A DNA stretch of 30,961 nt from Candidatus Saccharibacteria bacterium UBA3829 (GTDB taxonomy: Bacteria; Patescibacteriota; Saccharimonadia; Saccharimonadales; Saccharimonadaceae): the NCBI GenBank assembly GCA_002393165.1, contig DGIF01000001.1, positions 1 through 30,961 on the forward strand. Direction: 5' to 3'. Positions 23,493 to 30,961 of the stretch are shown piece after piece (the stretch's first letter is position 1; every line of letters starts with the position of its first letter). The notes beneath the pieces were generated by a model, which was not told the origin of the DNA, did no database searches, and was given only the letters and a program-made list of their open reading frames with translations. The translations under genes were made by a program, and so were the position numbers.

Positions 23493-23521
23493 ATTATATG
23501 ATATAATCAAGATGTAAACAA
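23493..23521 (-). promoter_or_regulatory. ung promoter, leaderless
   Basis: TTGTTT, 17 nt and TATAAT on the minus strand; the -10 ends 7 nt before the ATG at 23485. It overlaps the divergent Nudix promoter, so the two may exclude each other. Confidence 0.6.
23499..23507 (+). promoter_or_regulatory. Promoter of the Nudix-tdk-tmk operon
   Basis: TGA-TATAAT on plus, within the ung promoter. The short leader contains GGAGG before the ATG at 23532. Confidence 0.6.
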
Positions 23522-23531
23522 TGGAGGCCAC

Positions 23532-24050
23532 ATGACAGAGCGGCGAGTCGTATTAGATGCGGACCACAACGTGATGCAATTGACCATACCGTCTGGCGGA
23601 AAGTTGCCGCAAGATTTATATTTTGCCGTAGCCGATGTTTGGGTCATTAATTCAAAGAACCAAATCCTGCTCCAAAAACGCTCCGAAAACAAATCTTTCC
23701 AGCCCGGTAAGTGGGCCATGGTCGGCGGGCGCACCATTGAGGGTGAGGACGCACGGCAGACGATAGCGCGTGAGTTCAAAGAAGAAATGGGCATTGATTT
23801 AGATATCGACCGATGCGAAAAGTTGGCAGCCTATCGTACCGGCAATGTTTGGGCCGATATATTTTTCACCAGACAGGATATCGATCTCTCCGCTGCTACT
23901 TTGCAAAGTAGCGAAGTATCCGAAGCCGCTTGGTTTGACTTTGATAAAGTGGACCAAATGAACCAGCAAGGCACTTTATTTCCTCACCGCTGGAGCTGTG
24001 TTCGTGGTATTATTAAAGAAATTATAAGAAATGAGATGGAGGAAAGATAG
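23532..24050 (+). CDS. Nudix hydrolase
   Basis: This 172-residue protein carries a perfect Nudix box: Gly66, Glu72, then REFKEEMGI (80-88), preceded by WAMVGG. The flanking layout (DVWVINSKNQILLQKRS, later FPHRWSCVRGII) resembles Nudix proteins annotated as IPP isomerase/NTP hydrolase types. The substrate is unknown; operon position with thymidine and thymidylate kinases suggests a nucleotide. The stop is 2 nt before tdk, and GGAGG in its last codons serves tdk. Confidence 0.9.
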   Translation: MTERRVVLDADHNVMQLTIPSGGKLPQDLYFAVADVWVINSKNQILLQKRSENKSFQPGKWAMVGGRTIEGEDARQTIAREFKEEMGIDLDIDRCEKLAAYRTGNVWADIFFTRQDIDLSAATLQSSEVSEAAWFDFDKVDQMNQQGTLFPHRWSCVRGIIKEIIRNEMEER

Positions 24051-24052
24051 TC

Positions 24053-24640
24053 ATGGCAAAGTTGTATTTTAGATATGGCGCAATGGGTTGCGGCAAGACT
24101 ATGCAGTTGCTTCAAGTTGCATTTAATTATGAAGAACGCGGCCATAAAGTTTGCGTGATCAAGCCGGCGACCGACACCAAGAACGGCACGAAATTGCTCA
24201 CTCGCATTGGGCCAGAGCGCGAGACCGATTTCTGTTTTGATAAAAAAACCAACCTGTATGACAAAATCGCCAAAGAATACAGAGGTGTTCAATGTGTCCT
24301 TGTAGATGAAGCGCAGTTTTTGACAAAGGAACAGGCTAATCAATTAATGTTGGTGACGATTGACTTCGATATTCCAGTAATGTGCTATGGTCTCCGCCTC
24401 AACTTTCGTCGCGAGGACGGCGGTTTTGACGGCGCTACCAGGCTCCTCCAAATTGCGCACGACATCGAAGAAATCAAGACCATTTGCGAATGTGGCCGTA
24501 AGGCTACCTACAACGCGAGATTTCTCGACGGCAATTTGGTCGCCGATGGCCCTGACGTCCTCATCGATGGCACCAGCGACATTACGTATCGCGCAATTTG
24601 CCCGGCTTGCTACGAAAAATATCTGAGGAGGAAGAAATAA
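24053..24640 (+). CDS. tdk: Thymidine kinase, type II (TK1-like)
   Basis: The enzyme phosphorylates thymidine to dTMP. P-loop GAMGCGKT (9-16, Cys where Ser is common), Walker B/catalytic VDEAQF (Asp85, Glu86), the lasso region GLRLNFRREDGGFDGA and a four-cysteine zinc site (Cys145, Cys147, Cys183, Cys186) define the TK1 family at its usual length of about 195. The stop overlaps the tmk ATG as TAATG. Confidence 0.95.
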   Translation: MAKLYFRYGAMGCGKTMQLLQVAFNYEERGHKVCVIKPATDTKNGTKLLTRIGPERETDFCFDKKTNLYDKIAKEYRGVQCVLVDEAQFLTKEQANQLMLVTIDFDIPVMCYGLRLNFRREDGGFDGATRLLQIAHDIEEIKTICECGRKATYNARFLDGNLVADGPDVLIDGTSDITYRAICPACYEKYLRRKK

Positions 24641-25437
24641 TGTTTATTGCCATTGAGGGCCAAGACGGCACCGGCAAGGACACGCAAGCCAAGAAGATCA
24701 AGGAATATTACGAATCGCAAGGCAAAAAAGTTGTCGCTTATGCTGAGTCCGGTACGGCCAGCGAAGACGTTTTCATCGCCAAAATCGCAAAGCTAAATTA
24801 TGGCACCAAACAGGACATTGACCACCGCACACGAGTTTTATTGTATTTAGTCAACCGCTATGAGCAGTGGCGTAAGCTCGCCGAGCCAGTCCTGAAGGAG
24901 GGTGGCGTAGTTATTGCGACGCGCTATTGGTTCTCGACGTTGGTTTACGAAGGATACGGCGGCGGAGTCAGCCGTTCCCTGATCACGAAACTACACAAAC
25001 TCGTAATGCCGGAAGCATATTTTCACCCAGACAAGATTATTCTACTGACTTTAGATGAGGCTGAACAGGCCAAGCGTCTCGGCACTCAAACCGACAAGAA
25101 CTGGAATCGTAAGGAAGAGGTTTGGAAATCCAAGGGCAATGAATTCCAGCAAAAAATCAACGCCGCTTACCTCAAAATTGCTAAAGAATATAATATCGAC
25201 GCGGTCGACGCTTCTGGCACCATCGATGAAGTTTTTGACAAGATTCTGAAAGAACTAAACAAGAAACCAGCTACGCCAAGGACGCGTCGTTCGAGGAGGC
25301 ACTTGTTTAATTCTCAGCAAACTGCGAGTTATACAGCTCCGCGTAAAATCCGCCCGCTGCCAATAATTTATGATGATTCCCCTGCTCCACAATTTCCCCA
25401 TCTCGCATCACCAGTATTAGATCAGCGTTACGAATAG
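24640..25437 (+). CDS. tmk: Thymidylate kinase-like protein with antisense-overlapping tail
   Basis: The first 215 residues resemble dTMP kinase: P-loop GQDGTGKDTQ (7-16), IATRYWFSTLVYEGYG (92-107) in the place of the DRY motif, and a LID-type segment with KRLGTQTDKNWNRK. The Asp of DRY is Thr94, an unusual change at a substrate-site position. It probably converts dTMP to dTDP after tdk. The start at 24640 follows AGGAGGAAGAAATA. The final 43 residues or so (223-265) are read antisense to the conserved end of the ABC transporter gene and extend past the normal family end, so they may be a non-functional run-on. Confidence 0.88.
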   Translation: MFIAIEGQDGTGKDTQAKKIKEYYESQGKKVVAYAESGTASEDVFIAKIAKLNYGTKQDIDHRTRVLLYLVNRYEQWRKLAEPVLKEGGVVIATRYWFSTLVYEGYGGGVSRSLITKLHKLVMPEAYFHPDKIILLTLDEAEQAKRLGTQTDKNWNRKEEVWKSKGNEFQQKINAAYLKIAKEYNIDAVDASGTIDEVFDKILKELNKKPATPRTRRSRRHLFNSQQTASYTAPRKIRPLPIIYDDSPAPQFPHLASPVLDQRYE

Positions 25438-27079
25438 TAGACAGCCGGTGCGCGATCACAAATGAGGTCCGTCCCTCGGTCAGATTCTCGAGTGAATCCT
25501 GAATCAAATGCTCGGTTCTGGTGTCCACATTGGAAGTCGCTTCGTCCAAAATCATCATCGGCGGATTTGCCACCATGGCACGCGCGATCGTGAGTAACTG
25601 TTTCTCCCCGGCCGAGATATTGTCGGAATCCTCGGAGATTTCGGTCTTGTAGCCTTTTGGCAAGGCCTCAATGACATGCTCTACATTGCTGGAATCGGCT
25701 GCTCGCTTAATCTCCTCCAAAGTGGCGCCGCGCTTCCCGTAGCGGAGATTTTCCTCCACAGTGCCGGAAAATAGCCAAGTATCCTGCAACACCATCCCGA
25801 ACATCGCCCGCACATCGGAGCGTCGCATCTCTCGAATCGGAGCGCCGTCGACCGTAATATATCCCGAATCTGGCTCGTAAAAACGCATCAGCAAATTAAT
25901 AATAGTGGTTTTTCCAGCTCCAGTTGGGCCGACGATCGCGACGTTTGTTCCTGGCGCCACCTTGACCGAGAAATGCTTAATGGTTGGGGTTGTCCCATCA
26001 TAAGAGAAGCATACGTCATGAAATTCCACTTCACCTTTTACGTTTGGCACCGTGAGAGCAGGCTCCGCATCCGGCTCCTCCTCCGGCTCGGCCAGAAACT
26101 CAAAAACGCGCTCACTCGCTGCCAGCAAAGCCTGGATAGTCGAAACCGTTGAGGCGACCTCCGTGATCGGACGATTAAATCGCGACACGTATTGGATAAA
26201 TGCCTGAATACTGCCGATGTCCATTCGCCCCTCAATCACAAACATACCGCCAAGTACACATACCGCAATATAGCCGATATTGGTAAATACGTGAGTTACC
26301 GGAAACGATAGCGACGAGAATATTTGTGCCAAAGTTGCCGCCCGGGTTAGTTTTTGGTTTGTCTCTCCAAATGACGCCATCGCCGCACCCTCATACGAGT
26401 TCGATTTAATAATCACATGGCCAGCATAATCTTCCTCGATCTTGCTGTTTAACACGCCAAGCGTTGCTTGTTGTTCGCGGAAGTATTTCTGCGCGAAAGT
26501 GGCGATCTTCCCGACCACAAAGACCGAAATTGGCACCACGATAAAAGAAATTAATGACAGCGGTACTGAAATCGTTAGCATCAAAGTCATCACGCCAACT
26601 AGCATCGTGATCGACAATGACACATCAGCAATTTCTTGTGACATTGATGTCGTCAGCACATCGATATCGTTCATCATCCGCGACAGCGTATCGCCGTATT
26701 TATGCTTGTCAAAATACGCAATCGGCAAGCGGCCAATTTTGTCCAGCACGCGGTTCCTTAAGTCCTTAGTATAATTTGCCGAAACCACGGCTAGGATAAA
26801 GGCCTGCGCGTAATTTAGCGCCGCGGCAATACAGAACAAGACCACCACCGTAATAGCTTTACCGGAAATTGCTCCCCAATCGATCTCTGGGTAGGTCGAA
26901 ACTGCAATATTGGTCATGTCGCCAAGTAGCTTCGGAATGAACAAACCAGACATCGCCGAGCCAATCGCGAGCAGCACCGACAAGATAATTGGCCAAACAT
27001 AAGGCTTAATCGAATGCCGGAACTCTTTCCAAGCAAACTTTTTATTTTTTGCTCGTCCGTAACTATTTTGCGGCCCCAT
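25307..27079 (-). CDS. ABC exporter half-transporter with canonical ATPase site
   Basis: This 590-residue half-transporter has six membrane helices in about residues 25-325 and one ATPase domain: Walker A GPTGAGKTT (384-392), Q-loop LQDTWLF, signature ISAGEKQ (488-494, Ala in place of the second position Gly), Walker B MMILDEAT with catalytic Glu513, and H-loop His544. It pairs with the upstream gene, which overlaps it by 17 nt and has a degenerate site. Heterodimeric type IV exporters of the LmrCD/TM287-288 kind move drugs, lipids or peptides; the cargo is unknown here. GAAAGGAG precedes the ATG. Confidence 0.94.
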   Translation of the reverse strand: MGPQNSYGRAKNKKFAWKEFRHSIKPYVWPIILSVLLAIGSAMSGLFIPKLLGDMTNIAVSTYPEIDWGAISGKAITVVVLFCIAAALNYAQAFILAVVSANYTKDLRNRVLDKIGRLPIAYFDKHKYGDTLSRMMNDIDVLTTSMSQEIADVSLSITMLVGVMTLMLTISVPLSLISFIVVPISVFVVGKIATFAQKYFREQQATLGVLNSKIEEDYAGHVIIKSNSYEGAAMASFGETNQKLTRAATLAQIFSSLSFPVTHVFTNIGYIAVCVLGGMFVIEGRMDIGSIQAFIQYVSRFNRPITEVASTVSTIQALLAASERVFEFLAEPEEEPDAEPALTVPNVKGEVEFHDVCFSYDGTTPTIKHFSVKVAPGTNVAIVGPTGAGKTTIINLLMRFYEPDSGYITVDGAPIREMRRSDVRAMFGMVLQDTWLFSGTVEENLRYGKRGATLEEIKRAADSSNVEHVIEALPKGYKTEISEDSDNISAGEKQLLTIARAMVANPPMMILDEATSNVDTRTEHLIQDSLENLTEGRTSFVIAHRLSTIRNADLILVMRDGEIVEQGNHHKLLAAGGFYAELYNSQFAEN

Positions 27080-28814
27080 GGATCTCCTTTCTGTACTCCG
27101 CGTCTGACAACTGTGATTTCACGATCGATCGATAAACCTCACAGTCGCGCAGTAGTTCCTGGTGCGTGCCCTTCCCTACCATCCTGCCCTTATCGAGCAC
27201 AACAATTTGGCCCGCGTCGCGAATAGTGCTAACGCGTTGCGCCACGATGAGCACCACAGCGTTTGCTGTCACCGGCTTCAAAGCCTCGCGTAGCTTTTTG
27301 TCGGTTTTCATATCTAGCGCCGAAAATGAATCGTCGAAGATAAAAATGTCCGGTTTTTTGCAGATTGCCCGCGCGATCGAGAGCCGTTGCTTTTGTCCGC
27401 CGGAGACATTGGTGCCGCCTTGCGAAATGTGTGCATCATAGCCACCAGACATACGGCCGATAAAACCTGTCGCCTGAGCAATCTCCGCCGCGTGCTTCAC
27501 ATCTTCGTCGGAAGCATTAGGCGCCCCGAACGCGATATTTGACCGTACTGTTCCGGCAAATAACACCCCGTGCTGCGGTACCAAACCAATCCGCCGCATC
27601 AGATCGTCTTTAGCAAAATCGCGAATGTTAATCCCGTCAATTAAAATTTCCCCGCTCGTCGCTTCGTAAAATCTTGGCACCAGATTAATCAAAGTCGACT
27701 TGCCCGATCCGGTCGAGCCAATGAAGGCCGTAGTCTGCCCAGCTTCCGCCCTAAAACTCACGTTATCTAAGACTTTTTCGGACGCGTCGGAATACGAGAA
27801 GCAAACCTTCTTAAATTCGACCGATGGCTGTTTTTCTGGCACACCCTTAGTCTCCGCTGGCCACCGAATTGAATCCTTCGCCTTCAAGAGTTCGTTGATT
27901 CTACCGGCCGACACATTCGCTCGCGGCAACATCACAAACATCATCGACAACATCAAGAATGACATCATCACAAAAGTCACGTATTCCGAAAATGCCGTCA
28001 TGTTTCCGAGGTAGGCAAAATCTTGGTTAAGCAGTGACAGCCCCACCCACGCACACAAAAGTGACGTGCCGTTAAAAATAATATTGATCAACGGGTTTTG
28101 TAACTCCAACACACGATCGATAAAGATCAAAAGCCGCGTCAGCTCGCTATTTGTCTTGTTGAACTTTTTGCGCTCTAGCTCTTCATTATTGAAGGCTCGG
28201 ATCACCCGAAGGCCAGTCAGGTTCTCGCGCGTGATCAAAGTCACGCGATCGACCAAGCCTTGAAATATTTTAAACTTCGGCCCGACGATCGACAAAATGA
28301 TCGCCGACGATGCCACCACTGCAGTGATCCCGACCACAATAATCCAACTCATTTCCGGCGCCGTCTGAATTGCCATCACGAGACCGAGGATACAAAACAG
28401 CGGCGCTCTTAGCATCATAGTTAGCATCAACGTGATAATCATTTGCACCTGGTTCACGTCATTTGTTGTACGCGTGATCAGACTCGCGGTGCTGTATTGT
28501 TTCATGTCGTTCATGTTGAATTGCAACACTTTTGCAAAAATCGCCGCCCTAAGGTCGCGCGAAAAGTAGGCGCCGACTTTTGCTGATAAATAACTCGCTG
28601 CAAATGACGCCGCTGCGGAGATCGCGACCAGCAGCAACATCCACCAACCATCCTGCCACACATGGTCCATGTCGCCAACGACAATGCCGTTATTGATAAT
28701 GTCTGCCATCAGCGCAGGTAGTTGCAACGTGGCATAAACTTGCCCGCCGGTTGCAACCAGCAACAGACCAACTCGCCACCAATATGGCTTCAAGAAACGG
28801 ATTAATTTAAGCAT
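27063..28814 (-). CDS. ABC exporter half-transporter with degenerate ATPase site
   Basis: The 583-residue partner has membrane helices within residues 12-295, Walker A GSTGSGKST (366-374), signature VSGGQKQ (470-476) and Walker B IFIFDD. Asp495 replaces the catalytic Glu, and Gln527 replaces the H-loop His (VAQRVST). These are the standard marks of the non-hydrolysing site in a heterodimeric exporter, with the consensus site built from this signature and the partner's Walker B. The -10 box lies 7 nt from the ATG, overlapping the upstream stop. Confidence 0.94.
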   Translation of the reverse strand: MLKLIRFLKPYWWRVGLLLVATGGQVYATLQLPALMADIINNGIVVGDMDHVWQDGWWMLLLVAISAAASFAASYLSAKVGAYFSRDLRAAIFAKVLQFNMNDMKQYSTASLITRTTNDVNQVQMIITLMLTMMLRAPLFCILGLVMAIQTAPEMSWIIVVGITAVVASSAIILSIVGPKFKIFQGLVDRVTLITRENLTGLRVIRAFNNEELERKKFNKTNSELTRLLIFIDRVLELQNPLINIIFNGTSLLCAWVGLSLLNQDFAYLGNMTAFSEYVTFVMMSFLMLSMMFVMLPRANVSAGRINELLKAKDSIRWPAETKGVPEKQPSVEFKKVCFSYSDASEKVLDNVSFRAEAGQTTAFIGSTGSGKSTLINLVPRFYEATSGEILIDGINIRDFAKDDLMRRIGLVPQHGVLFAGTVRSNIAFGAPNASDEDVKHAAEIAQATGFIGRMSGGYDAHISQGGTNVSGGQKQRLSIARAICKKPDIFIFDDSFSALDMKTDKKLREALKPVTANAVVLIVAQRVSTIRDAGQIVVLDKGRMVGKGTHQELLRDCEVYRSIVKSQLSDAEYRKEIHGAAK

Positions 28815-28821
28815 ATACTAT

Positions 28822-28827
28822 ATTATA
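28822..28827 (-). promoter_or_regulatory. -10 element of the ABC exporter operon, leaderless
   Basis: TATAAT on the minus strand contains the TAA stop of the upstream gene and ends 7 nt before the ATG at 28814. No TGN extension or -35 is clear. Confidence 0.5.
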
Positions 28828-29911
28828 CTACACCTTTACTATGTTCATCGGGTTTTTGACTAAGATTTTTTAGGCGTCTTTTTTCAATATGCATATGCAA
28901 ATAAATCAACGGACCAATGATCACATACGAATAATACGTCAACAATCTCCACACCAGCATTGCCCAGAACGTGTAACCGGTCGACAGTGACGAAAACACC
29001 GCGTAGAACGTCCCTTCCGCCGCTCCGGCGTTGCCCGGCGTCGGTACGAAATACACCGCGGCCGTCACAACCACTGTCGTAGTGAGGCAGCGGAAAAAAT
29101 CCATATCGCCGCCAAAGGCTTTCAGCACAAAGTATGGAATAATCAAAATCAAAAAGTTATAAATTACTGAAAGCAAAACTATCCGCGCCGACAGCCAGCG
29201 ATTTTTGATGATCGTTTTGACGGAACTGGCATATTTCGTGACGCTGCTCTCAACCTTCTTCAGCGCAGCTTCGCGATTTTTAACCAGCCTTAGTTTCGCC
29301 AAGACTTTTACGCCAAATTGTATGAACCTAGAAGTTGCCTTTGGGAAGAACATCGTACCGACAATCATCACGGGCCAAAAGGCATAAAACGCCAGCCCGA
29401 TCACGGACGTCAAAATCAAAGCCGGATTCTCACGGAACACCTCGCCGGAAATCAGGCAGCAAAAAGCCACCACAAGAAACCCGGTCTGGCTAGCGATCAT
29501 CGAAAAAATCGGAATAGCCGTAGCGTGGCCGGACTCTAAGTCGCTGTTTTTGTACATATAATAGATTTGGAATGGTTGTCCCCCAATTGAGGCCGGCGTT
29601 ACGCAGTCATAATACCGGCCGAGCATCAGAACGCGCCAGGACACGCACCAAACCTTAGAAACTCGCAATTTCGTCTTAGACAGCTCCAGAATCATGATCA
29701 CGTATTTTAGCACACTGAACAAAATCGCCAGGCCAAAACATAGCACCGCCGGAACTAACATCCACCAGTTGAGCTTCACTTCGGACAGCGCAGCGGCATT
29801 TTCAGAATTGCCAAATTCATTGATCGCCGTCACCGCAATCACTATGGCGTTGATTGCCACAAAAACCACCGTTAAAATCAAATTCCGCTGCTTTTTGCTA
29901 AGCTTCGTCAT
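28823..29911 (-). CDS. LPG-synthase-type integral membrane protein (UPF0104/flippase-like)
   Basis: This 362-residue protein has about eight hydrophobic helices. The family signatures PASIGGQPFQIYYMY (about 105-120) and PTPGNAGAAEGTFYAVF match the membrane domain of lysylphosphatidylglycerol synthases and AglD-like proteins. The soluble aminoacyl-transferase domain of MprF is absent, so it would act, if anything, in lipid or lipid-linked substrate translocation or glycosyl transfer; this is family inference. It sits between a PerM-like permease and an ABC exporter, all on one strand. Confidence 0.88.
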   Translation of the reverse strand: MTKLSKKQRNLILTVVFVAINAIVIAVTAINEFGNSENAAALSEVKLNWWMLVPAVLCFGLAILFSVLKYVIMILELSKTKLRVSKVWCVSWRVLMLGRYYDCVTPASIGGQPFQIYYMYKNSDLESGHATAIPIFSMIASQTGFLVVAFCCLISGEVFRENPALILTSVIGLAFYAFWPVMIVGTMFFPKATSRFIQFGVKVLAKLRLVKNREAALKKVESSVTKYASSVKTIIKNRWLSARIVLLSVIYNFLILIIPYFVLKAFGGDMDFFRCLTTTVVVTAAVYFVPTPGNAGAAEGTFYAVFSSLSTGYTFWAMLVWRLLTYYSYVIIGPLIYLHMHIEKRRLKNLSQKPDEHSKGVV

Positions 29912-29920
29912 GACTAAAGT

Positions 29921-30961
29921 TTACTTTCTTGCTGCTTTGATATTCGGGTATTCGTCGATTAACACCCGCACACACCCGGCAATCGGTACCGCCACGATCG
30001 CCCCGAGCAACCCAAACATGTACATGCCAATCACGATAGCTACTAAAATGATTACGGCCGGCAGATTCAAAGCATTGCCCTGGATTTTTGGCGCAATTAC
30101 GTTATTTTCGATTTGTGCATAGATAATGTAGATCGCGGCGAAAATCAACCCAGCCGGCAAACTATTGAAAATCAAAATCAGCGTCACCAGCGTTCCACCG
30201 ATAAACTGTCCGAACATCGGGATCAGGTAGAACAACATCGTGATCATACCCATCGGGACCGCAATGTTTATCGGCACGTCTGTGAAGAGCGACAATACTA
30301 GCACGATCAGACCGCTCGCGCAGCCATCGATTACAGCCACGATAGCCTGCCGAGACACATAAGTCGAAATCACATTGGCTGTCCTCGCGACGATCCGCTT
30401 CGCTACCGCAATCGGTCGTTTGTTCTCTTCCCCAGCCTCTACGTTTTGCCACAGCATAGCCATCAGTCCCGGCCCCTCGAGCATAAATAATAGTGTCAAG
30501 ACTAAAGTCAGTACAACCTTCATCACAATGTCTGCAATGCCGCTCACACTAGAAACTAGGTTGTTGCCAAGCAAGCCGAGCAAATCCTTAGACAAACCAC
30601 TAAGAGCATTATTAATTTCACTCTGCAGGTTCTCGACGCCGATCGCTTTACCGAAATTATTGATACCTTCCCAGCCACCGAAGGTCTTTTCAAAAGTCTC
30701 CGGGAAGTGCTGGACGAAGTTTGCAGTCTCGTTTACCACCACCGGGCCTACGACCGCGAGGATACCGCCAATTGCTAGAACCACAATAAGGTAGGCGAGC
30801 GCTGCCGACAAAGTTTGGTGCTTTTTCTCGGCACCAAAATGTTTAGTAAAAAACCCGTTCACCTTGCGCACCAATGGCTTTAGTGCCAGGGCAAGGAAAA
30901 TAGAAATCCCAATAATGATTAGTCCAGTCCGCGCCGAATATAAGAAAAACAAAATTCCCGC
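29921..30961 (-). CDS. AI-2E/PerM-family permease, 5' end beyond the window
   Basis: At least 346 residues are present. The frame remains open to the right edge (Ala-Gly-Ile precede the first possible TTG), and the family normally starts earlier, so the true start lies outside. Multiple membrane helices and the family signature QIENNVIAPKIQGNALNLPAVIIL near the C-terminus, followed by GLLGAIVAVPIAG, identify it. Members are implicated in autoinducer-2 export or Na+/H+ antiport; the substrate cannot be told. The stop is 9 nt upstream of the flippase-like gene, with only a weak ribosome site. Confidence 0.92.
   Translation of the reverse strand, partial: AGILFFLYSARTGLIIIGISIFLALALKPLVRKVNGFFTKHFGAEKKHQTLSAALAYLIVVLAIGGILAVVGPVVVNETANFVQHFPETFEKTFGGWEGINNFGKAIGVENLQSEINNALSGLSKDLLGLLGNNLVSSVSGIADIVMKVVLTLVLTLLFMLEGPGLMAMLWQNVEAGEENKRPIAVAKRIVARTANVISTYVSRQAIVAVIDGCASGLIVLVLSLFTDVPINIAVPMGMITMLFYLIPMFGQFIGGTLVTLILIFNSLPAGLIFAAIYIIYAQIENNVIAPKIQGNALNLPAVIILVAIVIGMYMFGLLGAIVAVPIAGCVRVLIDEYPNIKAARK

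Noticed and set aside
1..30961. Recoding of UGA, as in some CPR lineages
   Set aside because: TGA ends several genes at their expected family lengths (for example the kinase at 4478 and the pseudouridine synthase at 5780), so the standard use of UGA as stop fits.

Overview
The window is a gene-dense stretch of a Candidatus Saccharibacteria (TM7, Patescibacteria/CPR) chromosome or something very close to it. The taxon is inferred from three things. First, there is a mixture of compact or rearranged housekeeping genes: a RuvX-MltG fusion, a 637-residue alanyl-tRNA synthetase without a C-Ala domain, and a response regulator with only a receiver domain. Second, there are surface proteins of the FISUMP and cutinase/VWA kind. 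Third, there is a salvage-only set of pyrimidine genes. TGA reads as stop throughout, which argues against the CPR lineages that recode UGA. No tRNA, rRNA, CRISPR array, IS element or integrase was seen, and there is no gene-free stretch longer than about 300 bases.

Layout. 1-3229 (minus): an envelope operon with a membrane-anchored surface-type protein, the RuvX-MltG fusion and the start of a further membrane protein. 3276-6997 (plus): a soluble histidine kinase, a receiver protein with a long Pro/Ala tail, an RsuA/RluB-type pseudouridine synthase and an FtsA-like actin ATPase, all overlapping. 7043-9908 (plus): a HAD-like protein, alaS and a small lysine-rich membrane protein. 9962-12257 (minus): cysteine desulfurase and MnmA, which together supply tRNA 2-thiouridine. 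mnmA carries an in-frame palindromic element. 12386-15334 (plus): a secreted FISUMP-domain protein and a DUF1846 protein. 15366-18958 (minus): two uncharacterised proteins plus a small ORF, TatD DNase and BipA/TypA. 19092-22061: a putative lipoprotein, a 67-residue protein and a secreted cutinase-VWA protein. 22238-25437: pyrimidine salvage and housecleaning genes (dCMP deaminase, uracil-DNA glycosylase, Nudix, thymidine kinase, thymidylate kinase). 25307-30961 (minus): a heterodimeric ABC exporter, an LPG-synthase-type flippase-like protein and an AI-2E/PerM-type permease running off the right edge.

The clearest cross-cutting signal is in gene starts. Eleven genes have a TATAAT-like -10 box, usually preceded by TGN, that ends exactly 6 or 7 nt before the ATG. 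These should give leaderless mRNAs. Other genes carry good Shine-Dalgarno sequences, so two initiation modes coexist. Full-consensus promoters (TTGACA-N17-TATAAT) also lie inside two coding regions.

The observations most worth following up are the in-frame palindromic element in mnmA, the RuvX-MltG fusion, the leaderless promoter architecture and the cutinase-VWA surface protein, which is a candidate for contact with an actinobacterial host.
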